The translations under genes and the position numbers were made by a program. Under the pieces are notes generated by a model that was not told the origin of the DNA, searched no databases, and worked only from the letters and a program-made list of their open reading frames with translations. A stretch of DNA of 64,000 nucleotides, taken from NCBI GenBank assembly GCA_943736015.1, contig OX031072.1:996501-1060500 (forward strand), written 5' to 3'. This document shows, piece after piece, positions 40,893-50,690 of this stretch. Numbering within the stretch: the stretch's first letter is position 1; every line of letters begins with the position of its first letter. This DNA is from Tridacna crocea (lineage: Eukaryota > Mollusca > Bivalvia > Cardiida > Cardiidae).

Positions 40893-41041
40893 TTCATTCC
40901 GGCGTTTTTCCCCCTTTTCAATCCTGATGCATATAAGAAAAGTATTCAGTGACTAGGGAAGAAAGCTGTGCTAGTTCTGGTGTAAGAAAGCCGCGAAACA
41001 CATACGTTTGGGCAATGACCGCCATGATGTGATTTAAGCTG

Positions 41042-41635
41042 TTAAAACGACGTATAACCATACAATCCCGACTTTTAACGACCCTGAAAGAATTGTCTGA
41101 TAAAAACATTGAGGGAAAAGGAGAAAATGCTGGTAACCAGCATTTTCTCCTTTTCCCACAATGTTTTCTGCTCTGCCAAATCCTGACTTTTAACGACCCT
41201 GACAGAAATGCCTCGTGAAAATAATGAGGGAAAGAGAGAAAATGCTAGTGACCAGCACTTTCTCCTTTTCCCACAATGTTTTCTACTCTGTCAAATCCTG
41301 ACTTTCAACGACCCTGAAAGAATTGCCTGATGAAAACATTGAGGGAAAAAGAGAAAATGCTGGTAACCAGCATTTTCTCCTTTTCCAACAATATTTTCTA
41401 CTCTGTCAAAGATAGAAATCATTACACAATCCTTTCAACGACCCTAACAGAAATGCCTTATGAAAACACTATGGGAAAAGGAGAAAATGCTGGTAACCAG
41501 CATTTTCTCCTTTTCCTACAATTTTTTCTACCCTATCAAAGATAGAAATCATTAATTTAGCAACACTTGATCAGTCGTCTGACAATGCTTTCTATTTAGT
41601 CCAGTCAGAAACTTTTTCGTTTGGTAAAGAGTTAA
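41042..41635 (-). mobile_element. Family A MITE with four tandem hairpins
   Basis: One left end (CATACAATCCCGAC) and one right end (GTTTGGTAAAGAGTTAA) enclose four successive hairpins near 41102, 41217, 41331 and 41461. Each is preceded by CCTGACTTTTAACGACCCTG or a variant. Spacing is about 115-130 bp. The second hairpin is the most worn. Confidence 0.88.
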
Positions 41636-41644
41636 CTACAGAAC

Positions 41645-42122
41645 TATGATTGATTGATCGTATTGTGTAATCTGCACAATATAAGATTTTCCAGAGCCAC
41701 TGGCTGCTTTCCCACATAATCATAGTCGAAACAACGATCAGCAGTGACAGTTGAATGAATCCTGTCGCAATGACTATCATCAATCCTAAGAAAGAAATCG
41801 GCCGAGCCAGTGTAACGCAGAGAAATGACCCTCCCCTACAAAAAGACCCATGGTTCATTTCACTACGTACAGGAATGACCCATAAGCCATTTCACTACGT
41901 AGAGGAATGACCCGGATCATTATTCTACGTGGAGTAATAACCGTCTGGGGTCATTTCTCTAAGTAGAATTATGACCCGGGTCATTCCTCTATAGGTAGTG
42001 AAATGACCCATGGGTCATTTTGTAGGGGAGGGTCATTTCTCTGCATTACACTGGCGATCAAGCCTGGGAACCATGCACTGTTCTTCTGTCCTGTATGCGA
42101 CCGACTTTGCTAGAAGGCTTGG
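41645..42122 (-). mobile_element. SINE-1 copy split by an inverted-repeat element
   Basis: Plus strand: GATTGATTGATCG tail, TGGCTGCTTTCCCACATAAT, GACTATCATCAATCCTAAG and AATCGGCCGAGC to 41807. The head remnant resumes at 42054 (GATCAAGCCTGGGAACC..GACCGACTTTGCTAGAAGGC). Confidence 0.75.
41808..42053. mobile_element. 246-bp inverted-repeat element
   Basis: The termini are CAGTGTAACGCAGAGAAATG and CATTTCTCTGCATTACACTG, with pairing continuing through ACCCTCCCCTACAAAA. The interior repeats GGAATGACCC/CATTTCACTACGTA. Ends of the CAGTG..CACTG type occur in several DNA-transposon superfamilies. The target duplication is not resolved. Confidence 0.85.
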
Positions 42123-42325
42123 GCTCCAATACAAATAAACAACGTAATTTTATCATGGTTTTCCGAGAATTTTCGCGGGATAAAATTGTTATCTTACAAA
42201 TTACACAACGCCTTTTTAATGTTGAATTTTCCGCACCAGGCCTATTATTGAAATTATGTCAGAGTGTGATAAATGACGATTTCATCTTTGGACGAAAACA
42301 GAAAAGAGAAGATCGTTTTTTTTAA

Positions 42326-42554
42326 TTAAATCATTACCAAACGACAAAATTTTTGGCCTGTCCAAATTGAAAGGTTTTGCAGACGACAAAATAAAAGTGA
42401 CTGAAAATTTGAAATTTGTTTTGTGAAGAGTAGAAAACATTGTGGGAAAAGGAGAAAATGGTGGTTACCAGCATTTTCTCCTTTTCCTACAATGTTTTCT
42501 AAAGGCTTCTTTCTCAGGGTCATCAAAAGTAGGAATTGTGTGGTAATAGGTTAA
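42326..42554 (+). mobile_element. Family A MITE, complete
   Basis: TTAAATCATTACCAAACGAC to GTGTGGTAATAGGTTAA. The hairpin at about 42433-42499 has GGTGGTTACCAGC at its centre (one mismatch). Confidence 0.9.
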
Positions 42555-42603
42555 GCCATATCCTGCTAAATAGATGAATCTTTAAAGCCGACAGTAAAAA
42601 GCT

Positions 42604-42740
42604 TGAGCCCCATAGTGCAGTCCCTAGCTTACATGACTCAAGAACGGTGAGTCATTGGTTTGATTCTCGACTCGGCCAGTTTCTTTCCGAGGATTAATTA
42701 AGAGTCATGGCGACACGATTCATTCCTCTGTCAGTACTTA
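42604..42740 (+). mobile_element. tRNA-headed SINE fragment
   Basis: GCAGTCCCTAGCTTACATGA and TTGGTTTGATTCTCGACTCG resemble A and B boxes. The body TTTCTTTCCGAGGATTAATT and GATTCATTCCTCTGTCAG resembles that at 47.3 kb. Confidence 0.5.
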
Positions 42741-43498
42741 TTTTCCACAAAAGACACCGCTATCTGGCAGGTTTTAACAGAACAGAACAGAACAAAAGTT
42801 TATTTCAGGACAAGTACAGTTGTACATATCACAAAAAAGAATAATTTATAAACAGTAGGTATACAGAAAAAAAAAATTAAACAAAGTTAACAGACATAAA
42901 TAGAAAGTACTTTGAACATGTAGGCTTGGGTTGTTTTTTGGAATACAAATGGCATCTTTGATTAATCTCAGCAACAATAATAATAACATGTTACAATGAT
43001 AGAGCACGTATGTTGGGGGAGGATGACTTATGCATGTAGTGCTTTCAGCAAAGCTATACAATTTATTTCATATAATTCAACTTTAGTTGAGAGCACCACA
43101 CGTATGAGTTACTAGCATAACGAGGCAAAAAGAAAAACAACATAATGAATTAGACATGTAAGTTTAGAGTGTTTTAACCTAGTTTTGAAATCAGTTTCTC
43201 TGTCAGCAACTCACACCTGGACCGATCGTACAACGACAGATCTTATCTTCGCAGTAATTTTAATACGATATCAATTCAAATGCACTTTTAAACACTCGCT
43301 TTGTTTACTTTTGTGTTTAATTGTTACTTTAAATATCGCGCTACTGCGACAGCACATTGCATTCTAACGAGATTATGATACAGTGAAACTGTGGCACATC
43401 TTGAAAGTTGTTATCATTGGATAATAATCTCGCGAGGATAACTCCCTCGCAGTAGCATTCCATAAAACATACCATAATCATCTTGTGACAGCAGTGTA
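42741..43498. other. No gene recognised
   Basis: Contains AACAGAACAGAACA (42778-42793) and AT-rich DNA. No coding signal was found. Confidence 0.45.
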
Positions 43499-43727
43499 TT
43501 AATCCTTTCCCTAACAAGCCCTGGTTTTTACGGGTCTAGAATAATAGCCTTTTGAAAACATTGTGGGAAAAGGAGAAAATGCTGGTAACCAGCATTTTCT
43601 CCTTTTCCCACAATGTTTTCTACCCTATCATAGACAGAAATCATCTTTTCAGCAAGAGTTGAATTGTTGTCTGCAAATGCTTTCAATTTGGTCTAGTCCA
43701 AAAGTTTGTCGTTTGGGAAAGGGTTAA
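43499..43727 (-). mobile_element. Family A MITE, complete
   Basis: TTAATCCTTTCCCTAACAAG to GTTTGGGAAAGGGTTAA, both ends CCC-type. The perfect hairpin is at about 43554-43620. Its distal arm is the unbroken reference for the 4383 insertion site. Confidence 0.93.
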
Positions 43728-43893
43728 ATGTATCTATATGTCGTAGGAAAGATATTGTCCCTCTTGTCTCCCCCCCCCCCACCCCCACCCAACTACCGTG
43801 ACAGAAAGTTACCGAACGTTTCTACGCATGCTGATGGATAATAAATCATGAATAAATAAGACCATTCAGATGTCTGTCGGGAAATGTCCAGTT

Positions 43894-44107
43894 GATCTCT
43901 TATCCTGCTAAAAAACTTACGTCAAATGTTCAATTTGATACTAATAACCCAAACAGTACTGTTTCTAAGTTATGTTATGGAGAAAGATAACTCCTTACCG
44001 GACAGTGTGGATCAAGATCAGACTGCACGTTCTGTGCAGTCTGATCTTGATCTACACTGTCCGCAAAGGGTCAGCAAGTCGCGCTAAGCATCCAAAAGGT
44101 TTGTTAA
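43894..44107 (-). mobile_element. Family B MITE
   Basis: The palindrome at 44000-44065 is perfect. The outer end (minus) is TTAACAAACCTTTTGGATGC. It shares TTAA 44104-44107 with the next fragment. Confidence 0.85.
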
Positions 44108-44138
44108 TCTCTTACCAAATAATCCCGGCGCGTTTTAA
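44104..44138. mobile_element. Family A minimal remnant
   Basis: TTAATCTCTTACCAAATAAT to GTTTTAA: 35 bp bounded by two TTAA sites, with both the hairpin and arms gone. Confidence 0.55.
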
Positions 44139-44205
44139 CCAACAGACTGCTAAGCACGACTCGCTGACCTTTTTGCTGACGGTGTAGACCAAGATCAGAT
44201 GGCAC
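44135..44205 (+). mobile_element. Family B fragment
   Basis: TTAACCAACAGACTGCTAAG, CACGACTCGCTGACC and GTGTAGACCAAGATCAGA: the left arm and half palindrome only. Confidence 0.7.
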
Positions 44206-44413
44206 AAATGTTTTTTAAAACTATTGTAGCAAAAGGAGTTATTTTCCTTTGAAACAACTGTTTTGTTTTTTTTCGAATGTGTCAATTTGTATATTTCACT
44301 GCTAAATACAGTTTCCACAGGCAAAATGTGAAAGTGAATTCGGGAGTTTCGAGATATTTTGTTATGAAAATTGCTTTTCTTCCTCAAAATACACAAGGTC
44401 AAAAATCTCAAAT

Positions 44414-44487
44414 CAGAAACGCAACTCAAAAAATGAAATTTGTTTCCAGCTGGGTAGAAAACATCGCGGAAAAGGAGTTTTCTTTAT
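44414..44487 (+). mobile_element. Family A left-half fragment
   Basis: ACGCAACTCAAAAAATG and GGGTAGAAAACATCGCGG, cut within the left stem. Confidence 0.6.
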
Positions 44488-44499
44488 AAGAGCATCGGA

Positions 44500-44550
44500 A
44501 GTGCCTCATTATCTCCCTCTAGATGGCATTCTACAAATATACTACTCAAA
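44500..44550 (+). mobile_element. Family F end fragment
   Basis: ATTATCTCCCTCTAGATGGC and ATTCTACAAATA only. Confidence 0.6.
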
Positions 44551-44613
44551 CTTTGATAGGGATCTCATACTTCATATTTCTGTATGAGTTTATATGTTTC
44601 AACAGTTTTGGAT

Positions 44614-44827
44614 AAACAAACTCTTTACCATATTGTAAAAGTCTAGATTTGTCCAAGTTGAAAGCATTTGCTGACTAAAAACCAAATGCAACGTGCACCA
44701 TGCCCTCTGTAATAGGGTAGAAAACATCGTTGGAAAAGGAGAAAATTCTGGTATCCAGCATTTTCTCCTTTTCCAAAGGATTCTTTTTAGTGTCTTTAAC
44801 TGTCGGCATTGTGAGGTAAAGGCTTAA
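44614..44827 (+). mobile_element. Family A MITE
   Basis: The hairpin at about 44724 lacks the last part of its right stem (TTTTCCAAAGGATTC). The centre is GGTATCC as in the copy at 26.1 kb. It ends GAGGTAAAGGCTTAA. Confidence 0.85.
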
Positions 44828-44962
44828 AGATCCATTTCCACTAGTGATTCGACCAATCGGTATGGCAATGTAACATATTGTAAAACCATACGTGATACAT
44901 GCCACATATATATTTAGGATGAATCTTTTAGGGTGATCCCTAGCAAATTTTGAGTAGTATAC
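44828..44962. repeat. Flank shared with 26179-26310
   Basis: Same order of blocks (GATCCATTTCCAC, GGCAATGTAAC, GATGAATCTTTTAGGGTGAT) following the same A subtype. Confidence 0.8.
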
Positions 44963-45086
44963 ATATCTATCTACTTTGGGAATTCTGGGTACAAAACCGG
45001 ATACTTTCCTACGCGACAACCGTTATTTTGAATTTCAAACTAAAACAAATGTTTACTCAATAAAACACTATCTGTTGCGATTCCTT

Positions 45087-45914
45087 CACGCACATAGGCA
45101 ATGCATTATGCATATTCAAAACTTGCCACGGGCAACATCCACACCCATAGCTTTATGTTGTTTAGGCGTAATGCCCATTGAACAATATTTCAATAAAAGG
45201 AAGCTTATCCTATCGTATAAAACATATGTAAGTAAGTAAGTAAGTAAAATAAAACATATGCTTGCTTTGCGACTTGTCTCATTTATGCAAAGCCCAAGGA
45301 ACAAACTAGGATTTTTCCCTGATATATACAGAGTATTAGGCAAATATGGGCTGACAAATGTGCTTACAGAATATTTAGAAAATGCTACATTCCCGAGTGC
45401 AAATTCTTGGAAAAGAATAATAAATCAGTCTGTAAAACGTCACACCGAAAATTATATATTTGCCAAAATTGATGCTTACCAAAATTTGAAAGAGTTTACA
45501 CTTATCCAAAGTGAGTTTAAACCTTGCAATCTTTGGTATTTCAGCAGGCTCTACCAACATCAATTAAAGCATTGCTATACTGCAATTCAAGTTATAGCAA
45601 AACTGTTTTCAAGAAAATATCAAATGATTTGTTCCCTTTGTAAACAAAAAGTTGAAAGCCTAGCGACTTGCATAATTCTCTTTTGTCAATTTAACGAATG
45701 TAAAAGGGAGCAAATTTGGACAGAACTACATACTTTTACAGGAGATGCAAATTTTACTACATTGATAAATTTAACCCCACAACAGCAAATTTTACAATTA
45801 TTGTCTGGCTGTCTGGATTTACAATTTACTGACGAACAGAGAGTGGGCTGCTTCAAATTGTGCATCAAACATTTGCACAAATTGGCTGCACACCTAATCT
45901 CTGTCCAGTCATAA
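45087..45914 (+). pseudogene. LINE ORF2 C-terminal remnant, broken by a TAAG repeat
   Basis: Two blocks are in the same frame. Block 1 (45087-45239) reads HAHRQCIMHIQNLPRATSTP and ..GVMPIEQYFNKRKLI, typical of the region after the reverse transcriptase domain in LINEs. Block 2 (45258-45914, 218 codons) has GFFPDIYRVLGKYGL and FPSANSWKRII, then CSLCKQKVESL..C-x4-C near residue 125, the terminal CCHC-like motif with Cys in place of His. Between them a TAAG repeat (45229-45248) adds stops. Catalytic RT and endonuclease regions are absent, so it is non-functional. Confidence 0.8.
45229..45260 (+). repeat. TAAG expansion between 12-bp repeats
   Basis: Four TAAG units plus TAAA. ATAAAACATATG occurs immediately before (45217-45228) and at the end (45249-45260), consistent with slippage or a duplicated insertion. 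Confidence 0.85.
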
Positions 45915-46499
45915 AGAGTGAGGTGCCATTACCTGGAATGCTTGCTGACAGAATTTCCCGGTCATTTCATGGGGATTGCTAATCAATATATATACAATAT
46001 ACAATACAATATATTGTATATTGGTTGCTAATCGCTTAAACTTGTGTATATACGTAATTGGTTTGTTTGTTTGTTTGTTTAATTGCTTGTTTGTCTGTTA
46101 GGTTGTTTGTTTGCTATTGTTGCTTTCATTACTTTGTGTGTATGTATTATACATGTATATATGTCTATATACTTCTCTCCTATGTAGGAGGCAATAAAGA
46201 ATACCCTACTCTACTCTACTCTAGCTATGATCCGCAGTTTAGAGAAATCTGGAGCTAAAACAAGCCTGATTTTTCATCCAACGTGTTAATAAAAGCCATT
46301 TCCCTCATTGCTACTTTATAGCGCGTATTCCTATACTACCCCCCCCCCCCTCAATATTGGGGGGAGTGATGAGTCATAGCAGACAGGTCGAATCTTCAAA
46401 GAATATGACATGCGCAGACAATGCAGGGCAGTTTAAGCTCGATATAAGTCAAAATCTAAAAAAGAAAATCGTATAGCTCTGGCTAAAGGGGGCTAATTA

Positions 46500-46735
46500 C
46501 ATCTCCGTGATACATTAGGCTACACCAACCAAGTCATCCCATGGATCCATAAAAATGCATTCTAATTAACAACAAACTGGATCAGGAAGTAGACTGGTCC
46601 TTTGACTTGCAAAAGAAAAATAAATATCAATAGCAAAAAGTTCGACCCAGGTCAGCCTGCGCGGACTGCGCAGGCTGACCTGAGTCGATACTTTTTGCAA
46701 ATGCATTACACCTTCCATTAACAGATCCTGATAAT
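46500..46735. mobile_element. Family C element
   Basis: CCATGGATCCATAAAAATGC, core at 46631-46694 (AAAAAGTTCGACCCAGGTCA / TGACCTGAGTCGATACTTTT around GCCTGCGCGGACTGCGCAGG), then TTGCAAATGCATTACACC. Confidence 0.8.
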
Positions 46736-46882
46736 ATAAATAGATTCCAACATTAAGCAATGTCCTCTGTAATCCCTACAGGACTCCAACAAGGACGTAC
46801 GTAGTTAGACACCGGTCATACAAAAGCCATTATCCGAGTTATGTTCATGTCGAATTAGCCTACACTCAAGGTCACAAGGGAC

Positions 46883-47103
46883 TTAACTCTTAGCCTTCTA
46901 ACCGCGAGTCACTGACCCTATTTTTGCGGACAGTATAGATTAAGGTTAGACTGCAAAGAGAGTGAACTCTGATCTTGGATCTTTAATGTACGATACAGAG
47001 ATATTTTCACTGAAATATATATTTAAATTAGAAACATTTACGGGTTTTACTACCGTGTTGAAAGTTTCATCTCAGTTATCTAACTAGATAAAGGTTCGGT
47101 TAA
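46883..47103 (+). mobile_element. Family B MITE, old full-length copy
   Basis: TTAACTCTTAGCCTTCTAAC to GATAAAGGTTCGGTTAA. Both TTAA sites survive although the palindrome has many changes. Confidence 0.8.
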
Positions 47104-47177
47104 GCTCTTGTTTTGTCACATTTTTTTTCTCTCCCGGTAAAATTAACAGCAAATATATTGTCGGACAAAATTACTGG

Positions 47178-47582
47178 TTAACCTTCTAACGAAAAGGCAA
47201 AATTTGAGACCTGTCTAAATTGAAGTCGAGGCCAAGTAGCTCAATCGGTAGCACATAGGGCCTGAGAAAAGCAGGAAGCTTGTTCGAGTCCCTAGCTAGG
47301 CAAATTTCTTTATCCGTATTGATGATAGGCACTGCGAAAGGATTCACTCCTATCCAAACGCTGAACTTTGGTTCGACAATGGCTATTTTGAGTAGCATCC
47401 AGTGGCTTTTGAAGAATTTTTTTGCGAAGTAGCCTACTGGTAAAAGGATGACAATGGATGCAACTAATAAACGTTTTTTTGGTTTTTTTTTTTTTTTTTT
47501 TTTGGGGGGGGGGGTTAGAAAACGCTAGGAGAAAAGGACAAAATGCAGGCTACTAGTATTTTCTCCCTTTCGCATGTTTTAA
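47178..47582 (+). mobile_element. Family A MITE interrupted by a tRNA-headed SINE
   Basis: TTAACCTTCTAACGAAAAGG and AGACCTGTCTAAATTGAAG stop at about 47223. A decayed hairpin resumes at 47516 (GTTAGAAAACGCTAGGAG..TTTTCTCCCTTTCGCATG) and ends at TTAA 47579-47582. Confidence 0.7.
47222..47510 (+). mobile_element. tRNA-derived SINE
   Basis: AAGTAGCTCAATCGGTAGCA (A box) and CTTGTTCGAGTCCCTAGC (B box) have tRNA-like spacing. The body (TTTCTTTATCCGTATTGATG, GGATTCACTCCTATCC) runs to a long T run and G run (47478-47514). Confidence 0.65.
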
Positions 47583-47807
47583 CCCATTACCAAACGACAA
47601 TATTTTAGACTGGTCTAGATTGAATGCATAGGCAGACGACAAAATAAAGGTGACTGAAAATTTGAAATTCGTTCTGTGAAGGGTAGAAAACATTGTGGGA
47701 AAAGGAGAAAATGCTGGTTACCAGCATTTTCTCCTTTTCCCACAATGTTTTCTAAAGGCTTCTTTCTCAGGGCCGTCAAAAGTAGGGGTTGTGTGGTTAT
47801 GGGTTAA
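47579..47807 (+). mobile_element. Family A MITE, complete
   Basis: TTAA at 47579-47582 (shared with the preceding remnant) and 47804-47807. The perfect 67-nt hairpin is at about 47687-47753. Confidence 0.93.
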
Positions 47808-48184
47808 AAGATATTCTTCGTTAGGTTGCAACAACTCGGTATTGTTGATAACGGTCGTGTCCGTTGAAACACGGCTATCGTTTATGCGTCTGAATTCATT
47901 GTGGTGGAAAAAAGCAAGAGTTTGAAAAAAAAAAAAAGTTGACGTGGATTCAAGCAATACCCATAAGTACTGAATATTCCTGTGTTACCGAGCTTGAAAT
48001 TAGATTTAAAGAAATGCATTTGTTTATCCTAAATGACGACCAATTTCTCTTTTCAACGATGTGTTTTTTTTTAGAAACAGATAAATGGCTTTGGCGAAAC
48101 ATATCGATCTGTCCTTGGTGTGAGGTGTTACTCAACATTATGTTTCCCCAGGAAAAAAGAAATTTACTGTCAAAGACCTTATGC

Positions 48185-48330
48185 TTAAGAACTGTCTGTC
48201 TGCCTGCCTGTCTGTCTGGCGTCTGTCTGTCTGCCTATCTGTTAATATATCTGTCTGTTCGTTCACATGTCTATCTGTTCTGTTCTTCTGTCTTTAAGTC
48301 TATCTGTCTGTCTGTCTGCCTGTGTGAACC
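48185..48330. repeat. (CTGT)n-rich region
   Basis: Interrupted CTGTCTGT/CTGCCTGT tetramers. A 134-codon frame ends in this tract (Cys/Leu/Ser-rich) and is rejected as a gene. Confidence 0.85.
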
Positions 48331-48337
48331 CAGTCCC

Positions 48338-48427
48338 AGATAACTGTATAAAAATGAGCACAGATAACTGTATAAAAATGAGCACAGATAACTGTATAAA
48401 AATGAGCATAGATAACTGTATAAAAAA
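48338..48427. repeat. 24-bp tandem repeat, 3.75 copies
   Basis: AGATAACTGTATAAAAATGA followed by GCAC, at 48338, 48362, 48386 and 48410. The units are almost identical. Confidence 0.92.
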
Positions 48428-48509
48428 ACCACAAATATACCGATAAATACTGGAAAAACCAACAAAAGCACTGTGTTCATCGTACGTATTTGTTAAAGGC
48501 ATGCATATT

Positions 48510-48724
48510 TCAACCCTTATCCTAGAAAATAACTAAAACGAAATTTCAAATTCGACAGTAAATACCCAAATATTGCTAAAATTTCAATGATATGAGTATG
48601 GAAATAATATCTTCTTATCGGACAGTGTAGACCCAAGATCAGACTGCACGTTTTGTGCAGTCTGATCTTGATCTACGCTGTCCGCAAAAGGTCAGAGAGT
48701 CGTACATAGCACCTCACAGCTTAA
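48510..48724 (-). mobile_element. Family B MITE, full length
   Basis: TCAACCCTTATCCTAGAAAA at the left. The palindrome is at 48617-48682. The right end GTCAGAGAGTCGTACATAGC finishes at TTAA 48721-48724, which also begins the next A element. Confidence 0.87.
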
Positions 48725-48960
48725 CAGTTCATCAAACAACAAGATAAAAAGACCATTTCATATTGCAAGCATTTGCAGACAAGAAAGAAGTTCAAAATTA
48801 CGCAAAAATTGTAAAATATAGAAAGGGATGGAAAACATTGAGGAAAAAGGAGGAGTGCTGCCTTATCAGCATTTTCTCCTTTTCCCACAATGTTATCAAA
48901 ATTTTATATCTTTTTTCCCCAAGGATCGCTAAAACCTTGGACTGTTTGGTAAATGGTTAA
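48721..48960 (+). mobile_element. Family A MITE, diverged
   Basis: TTAACAGTTCATCAAACAAC to GTTTGGTAAATGGTTAA. The left stem is worn (GAGGAAAAAGGAGGAGTGCT) and the right stem is intact. Confidence 0.85.
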
Positions 48961-49106
48961 AAGTTGTGTAGGCCTATTCACAAGGGAACTTATTTCCACG
49001 AATTAAATCAAGAACTGTTCCGACGAACATAAAAGTTCGCAACAGATGCATAGCTGAGTAACAAACCGCATCTGGCGCGTGCACAAATATCCTCATTTTT
49101 CGAGGT

Positions 49107-49336
49107 TTAAAACTCATTTCCACACAATCCCTACTTTTAACGACCCCGAGAAAGAAGCATTTAGAAAACATTGTAGGAAACGGAGATTATGCTAGTAACC
49201 ATCATTTTCCCTTTTTCCCACAATGTTTTTTACCCTTCACAAAACAAATTTTAAATTTTCAGCCACTTATATTTTGTTGTCTGCAAATGCTTTCGATTTG
49301 GACAAGCCTAAAATATTGTCGTTTGGTAAAGAGTTG
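49107..49336 (-). mobile_element. Family A MITE
   Basis: TTAAAACTCATTTCCACACA to GTTTGGTAAAGAGTTGG. Hairpin at about 49164-49232 with several mismatches. Confidence 0.87.
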
Positions 49337-49446
49337 GAAGACCAACACCATAAGCACTGACCTAAAGATATATCTCCCTAACGCAGTAGTTAGATATTAC
49401 ATTTAAATCGGGACGAAACCATGCATGAAGGAGTGGTTTTCCTTAA
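49337..49446 (-). mobile_element. Fragment of the miniature LTR element's LTR
   Basis: ACCATAAGCACTGACCTAAA, GATATATCTCCCTAACGCAG, ACATTTAAATCGGGA and GGAGTGGTTTTCCTTAACAC follow the order of 4475-4584. Divergence is much greater than between the two LTRs at 4.4-4.9 kb. The B-box part is missing. Confidence 0.75.
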
Positions 49447-49451
49447 CACTT

Positions 49452-49990
49452 TATATGTATGAAAAGCTAGAAAACATTGTGGGAAAAGGAGAAAATGCTG
49501 GTTTACCAGCATTTTCTTCTTTTCCCACAATGTTTTCAATGACATTTTCTTCCTCGGGATCGTTAAAACTTGGGAATGATTGGTAAATGGTTAAATGTGG
49601 GATAGACCTACTGACAAGGAAATTATTTTCATGAATTAAATTTCTGTATCTGAAAAGGTAGAAATTATTGTAGAAAAAGGAGAAAGGAGAAAATCCTGGT
49701 TTACCAGCATTTTCTTCTTTTCCCACAATGTTTTCAATGACATTTTCTTCCTCGGGATCGTTAAAACTTTGGATGGATTGGTGAACGGTTAAATGTGCAA
49801 TAGACCTACTGACAAGGAAAATTATTTCCATGAATCAAATTTCTGTATCTGAAAAGGTAGAAATTATTGTAGAAAAAGGAGAAAGGAGAAAATCCTGGTT
49901 TACCAGCATTTTCTTCTTTCTTCACAATGTTTTCAAAATCCCATTTTACTCAGGATCGTAAAATTCTAGGATTGTTTGGTAAATGGTTAA
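49452..49990 (+). repeat. 198-bp tandem array of partial A elements, three units
   Basis: Hairpin-plus-right-arm units end at TTAA 49591, 49789 and 49987, exactly 198 bp apart. The intervening TATTTCCATGAATTAAATTT and CTGTATCTGAAAAGGTAGAA are not part of the standard A arm. Units 2 and 3 have GGAGAAAGGAGAAAATCC, a small internal duplication in the left stem. Confidence 0.88.
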
Positions 49991-50047
49991 GTGTGGAATA
50001 GACCTAGTCACTGGGGAAATTATTTCTATGAATTAAATTTCTGTATT

Positions 50048-50287
50048 GGCTTGCAACACGCAAAAAGGGGCATTCGGACATTTGCGTAAAGTATTGTCTT
50101 GGATCAGCCTATTCAGTCCGCGTAGTCGAATCCGAGACTGTACTTTCCGTTTTTAATTAATTTTCTGTTTTCTGCAAGTCTACTGTAGCACAAAATCTTT
50201 TGTTGGCGAAACGTGGACTGCGCAGGCTGATCCGAGACGATACTTCACGCAAATGTCCGAATGCCCCTTTTCACGTGTTGTAAGCCA
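50048..50287. mobile_element. Family D MITE, complete
   Basis: GGCTTGCAACACGCAAAAAG at the left pairs with CTTTTCACGTGTTGTAAGCC at the right, continuing through GGGCATTCGGACATTTGCG. Internal dyads are built on GGATCAGCC..GTCCG and GGACTGCGCAGGCTGATCC. Confidence 0.85.
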
Positions 50288-50413
50288 TATAGATCTGCCG
50301 TATAATTTATAATTCAGAATCCACGCTGAAATATATTGTCTTATTCGAAGTTTATTGTCTTTGTATCTATCTATTACGGGTGTTCTTTCCTCCTTAACCA
50401 CACATTCCCATGT

Positions 50414-50643
50414 TTAACTCTTTACCACACAAGAAAATTTTAGACTGGTCCAAATTGAAAGCATTTGCAGACGACAAAATAAAGATGACTGAAAAATTGA
50501 AATTTGTTCTGGGAAGGGTAGAAAACACTGTGGGTAAAAGGAGAAAATGCTGGTTACCAGCATTTTCTCCTTTTCCCACAGTGTTTTCAAAAGGCTTCTT
50601 TCTCAGGGGCGTCAAAAGTAGGGATTGTGTGGTAATGGGTTAA
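50414..50643 (+). mobile_element. Family A MITE, complete
   Basis: TTAACTCTTTACCACACAAG to GTGTGGTAATGGGTTAA. The hairpin at about 50521-50588 shows a matched change, CACTGTGGG / CCCACAGTG, and one extra T in the left stem. Confidence 0.93.
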
Positions 50644-50659
50644 AAGAGCCTATAAAAAA

Positions 50660-50690
50660 TCTATTGAAAACATTGTGGTACACAATGTTT
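50660..50690. mobile_element. Family A micro-hairpin
   Basis: GAAAACATTGTGGTACACAATGTTT: only the base of the stem remains, still paired, as expected if the middle was deleted symmetrically. Confidence 0.5.

Larger units (their letters stand above)
45085..46222 (+). mobile_element. 5'-truncated non-LTR retrotransposon
   Basis: About 1.14 kb: the ORF2 C-terminus (45087-45914), about 280 bp of 3' UTR with AT and TTTG tracts, AATAAA at 46193-46198, and a (CTACT)n tail at about 46205-46223. The absence of upstream sequence and the microsatellite tail fit target-primed insertion of an L2/CR1/Jockey-type LINE. The clade is not determined. Confidence 0.82.
44963..46430 (+). mobile_element. Family F element split by a LINE
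   Basis: CATATCTATCTACTTTGGG and ACGCGACAACCGTTATTTTG run to about 45085. The rest resumes at about 46222 with GCTATGATCCGCAGTTTAGA and ends GACATGCGCAGACAA. In the intact F copy these join as GATTCACTCAGCTATGATC. Confidence 0.85.

Noticed and set aside
41042..41635. CRISPR-like regular repeats
   Set aside because: The repeats are long hairpins inside a transposon in a eukaryotic context, with no spacer-length regularity and no cas genes.
47939..48343. 134-codon plus-strand frame
   Set aside because: Half of it is a CTGT microsatellite translation. The rest has no recognisable motif.
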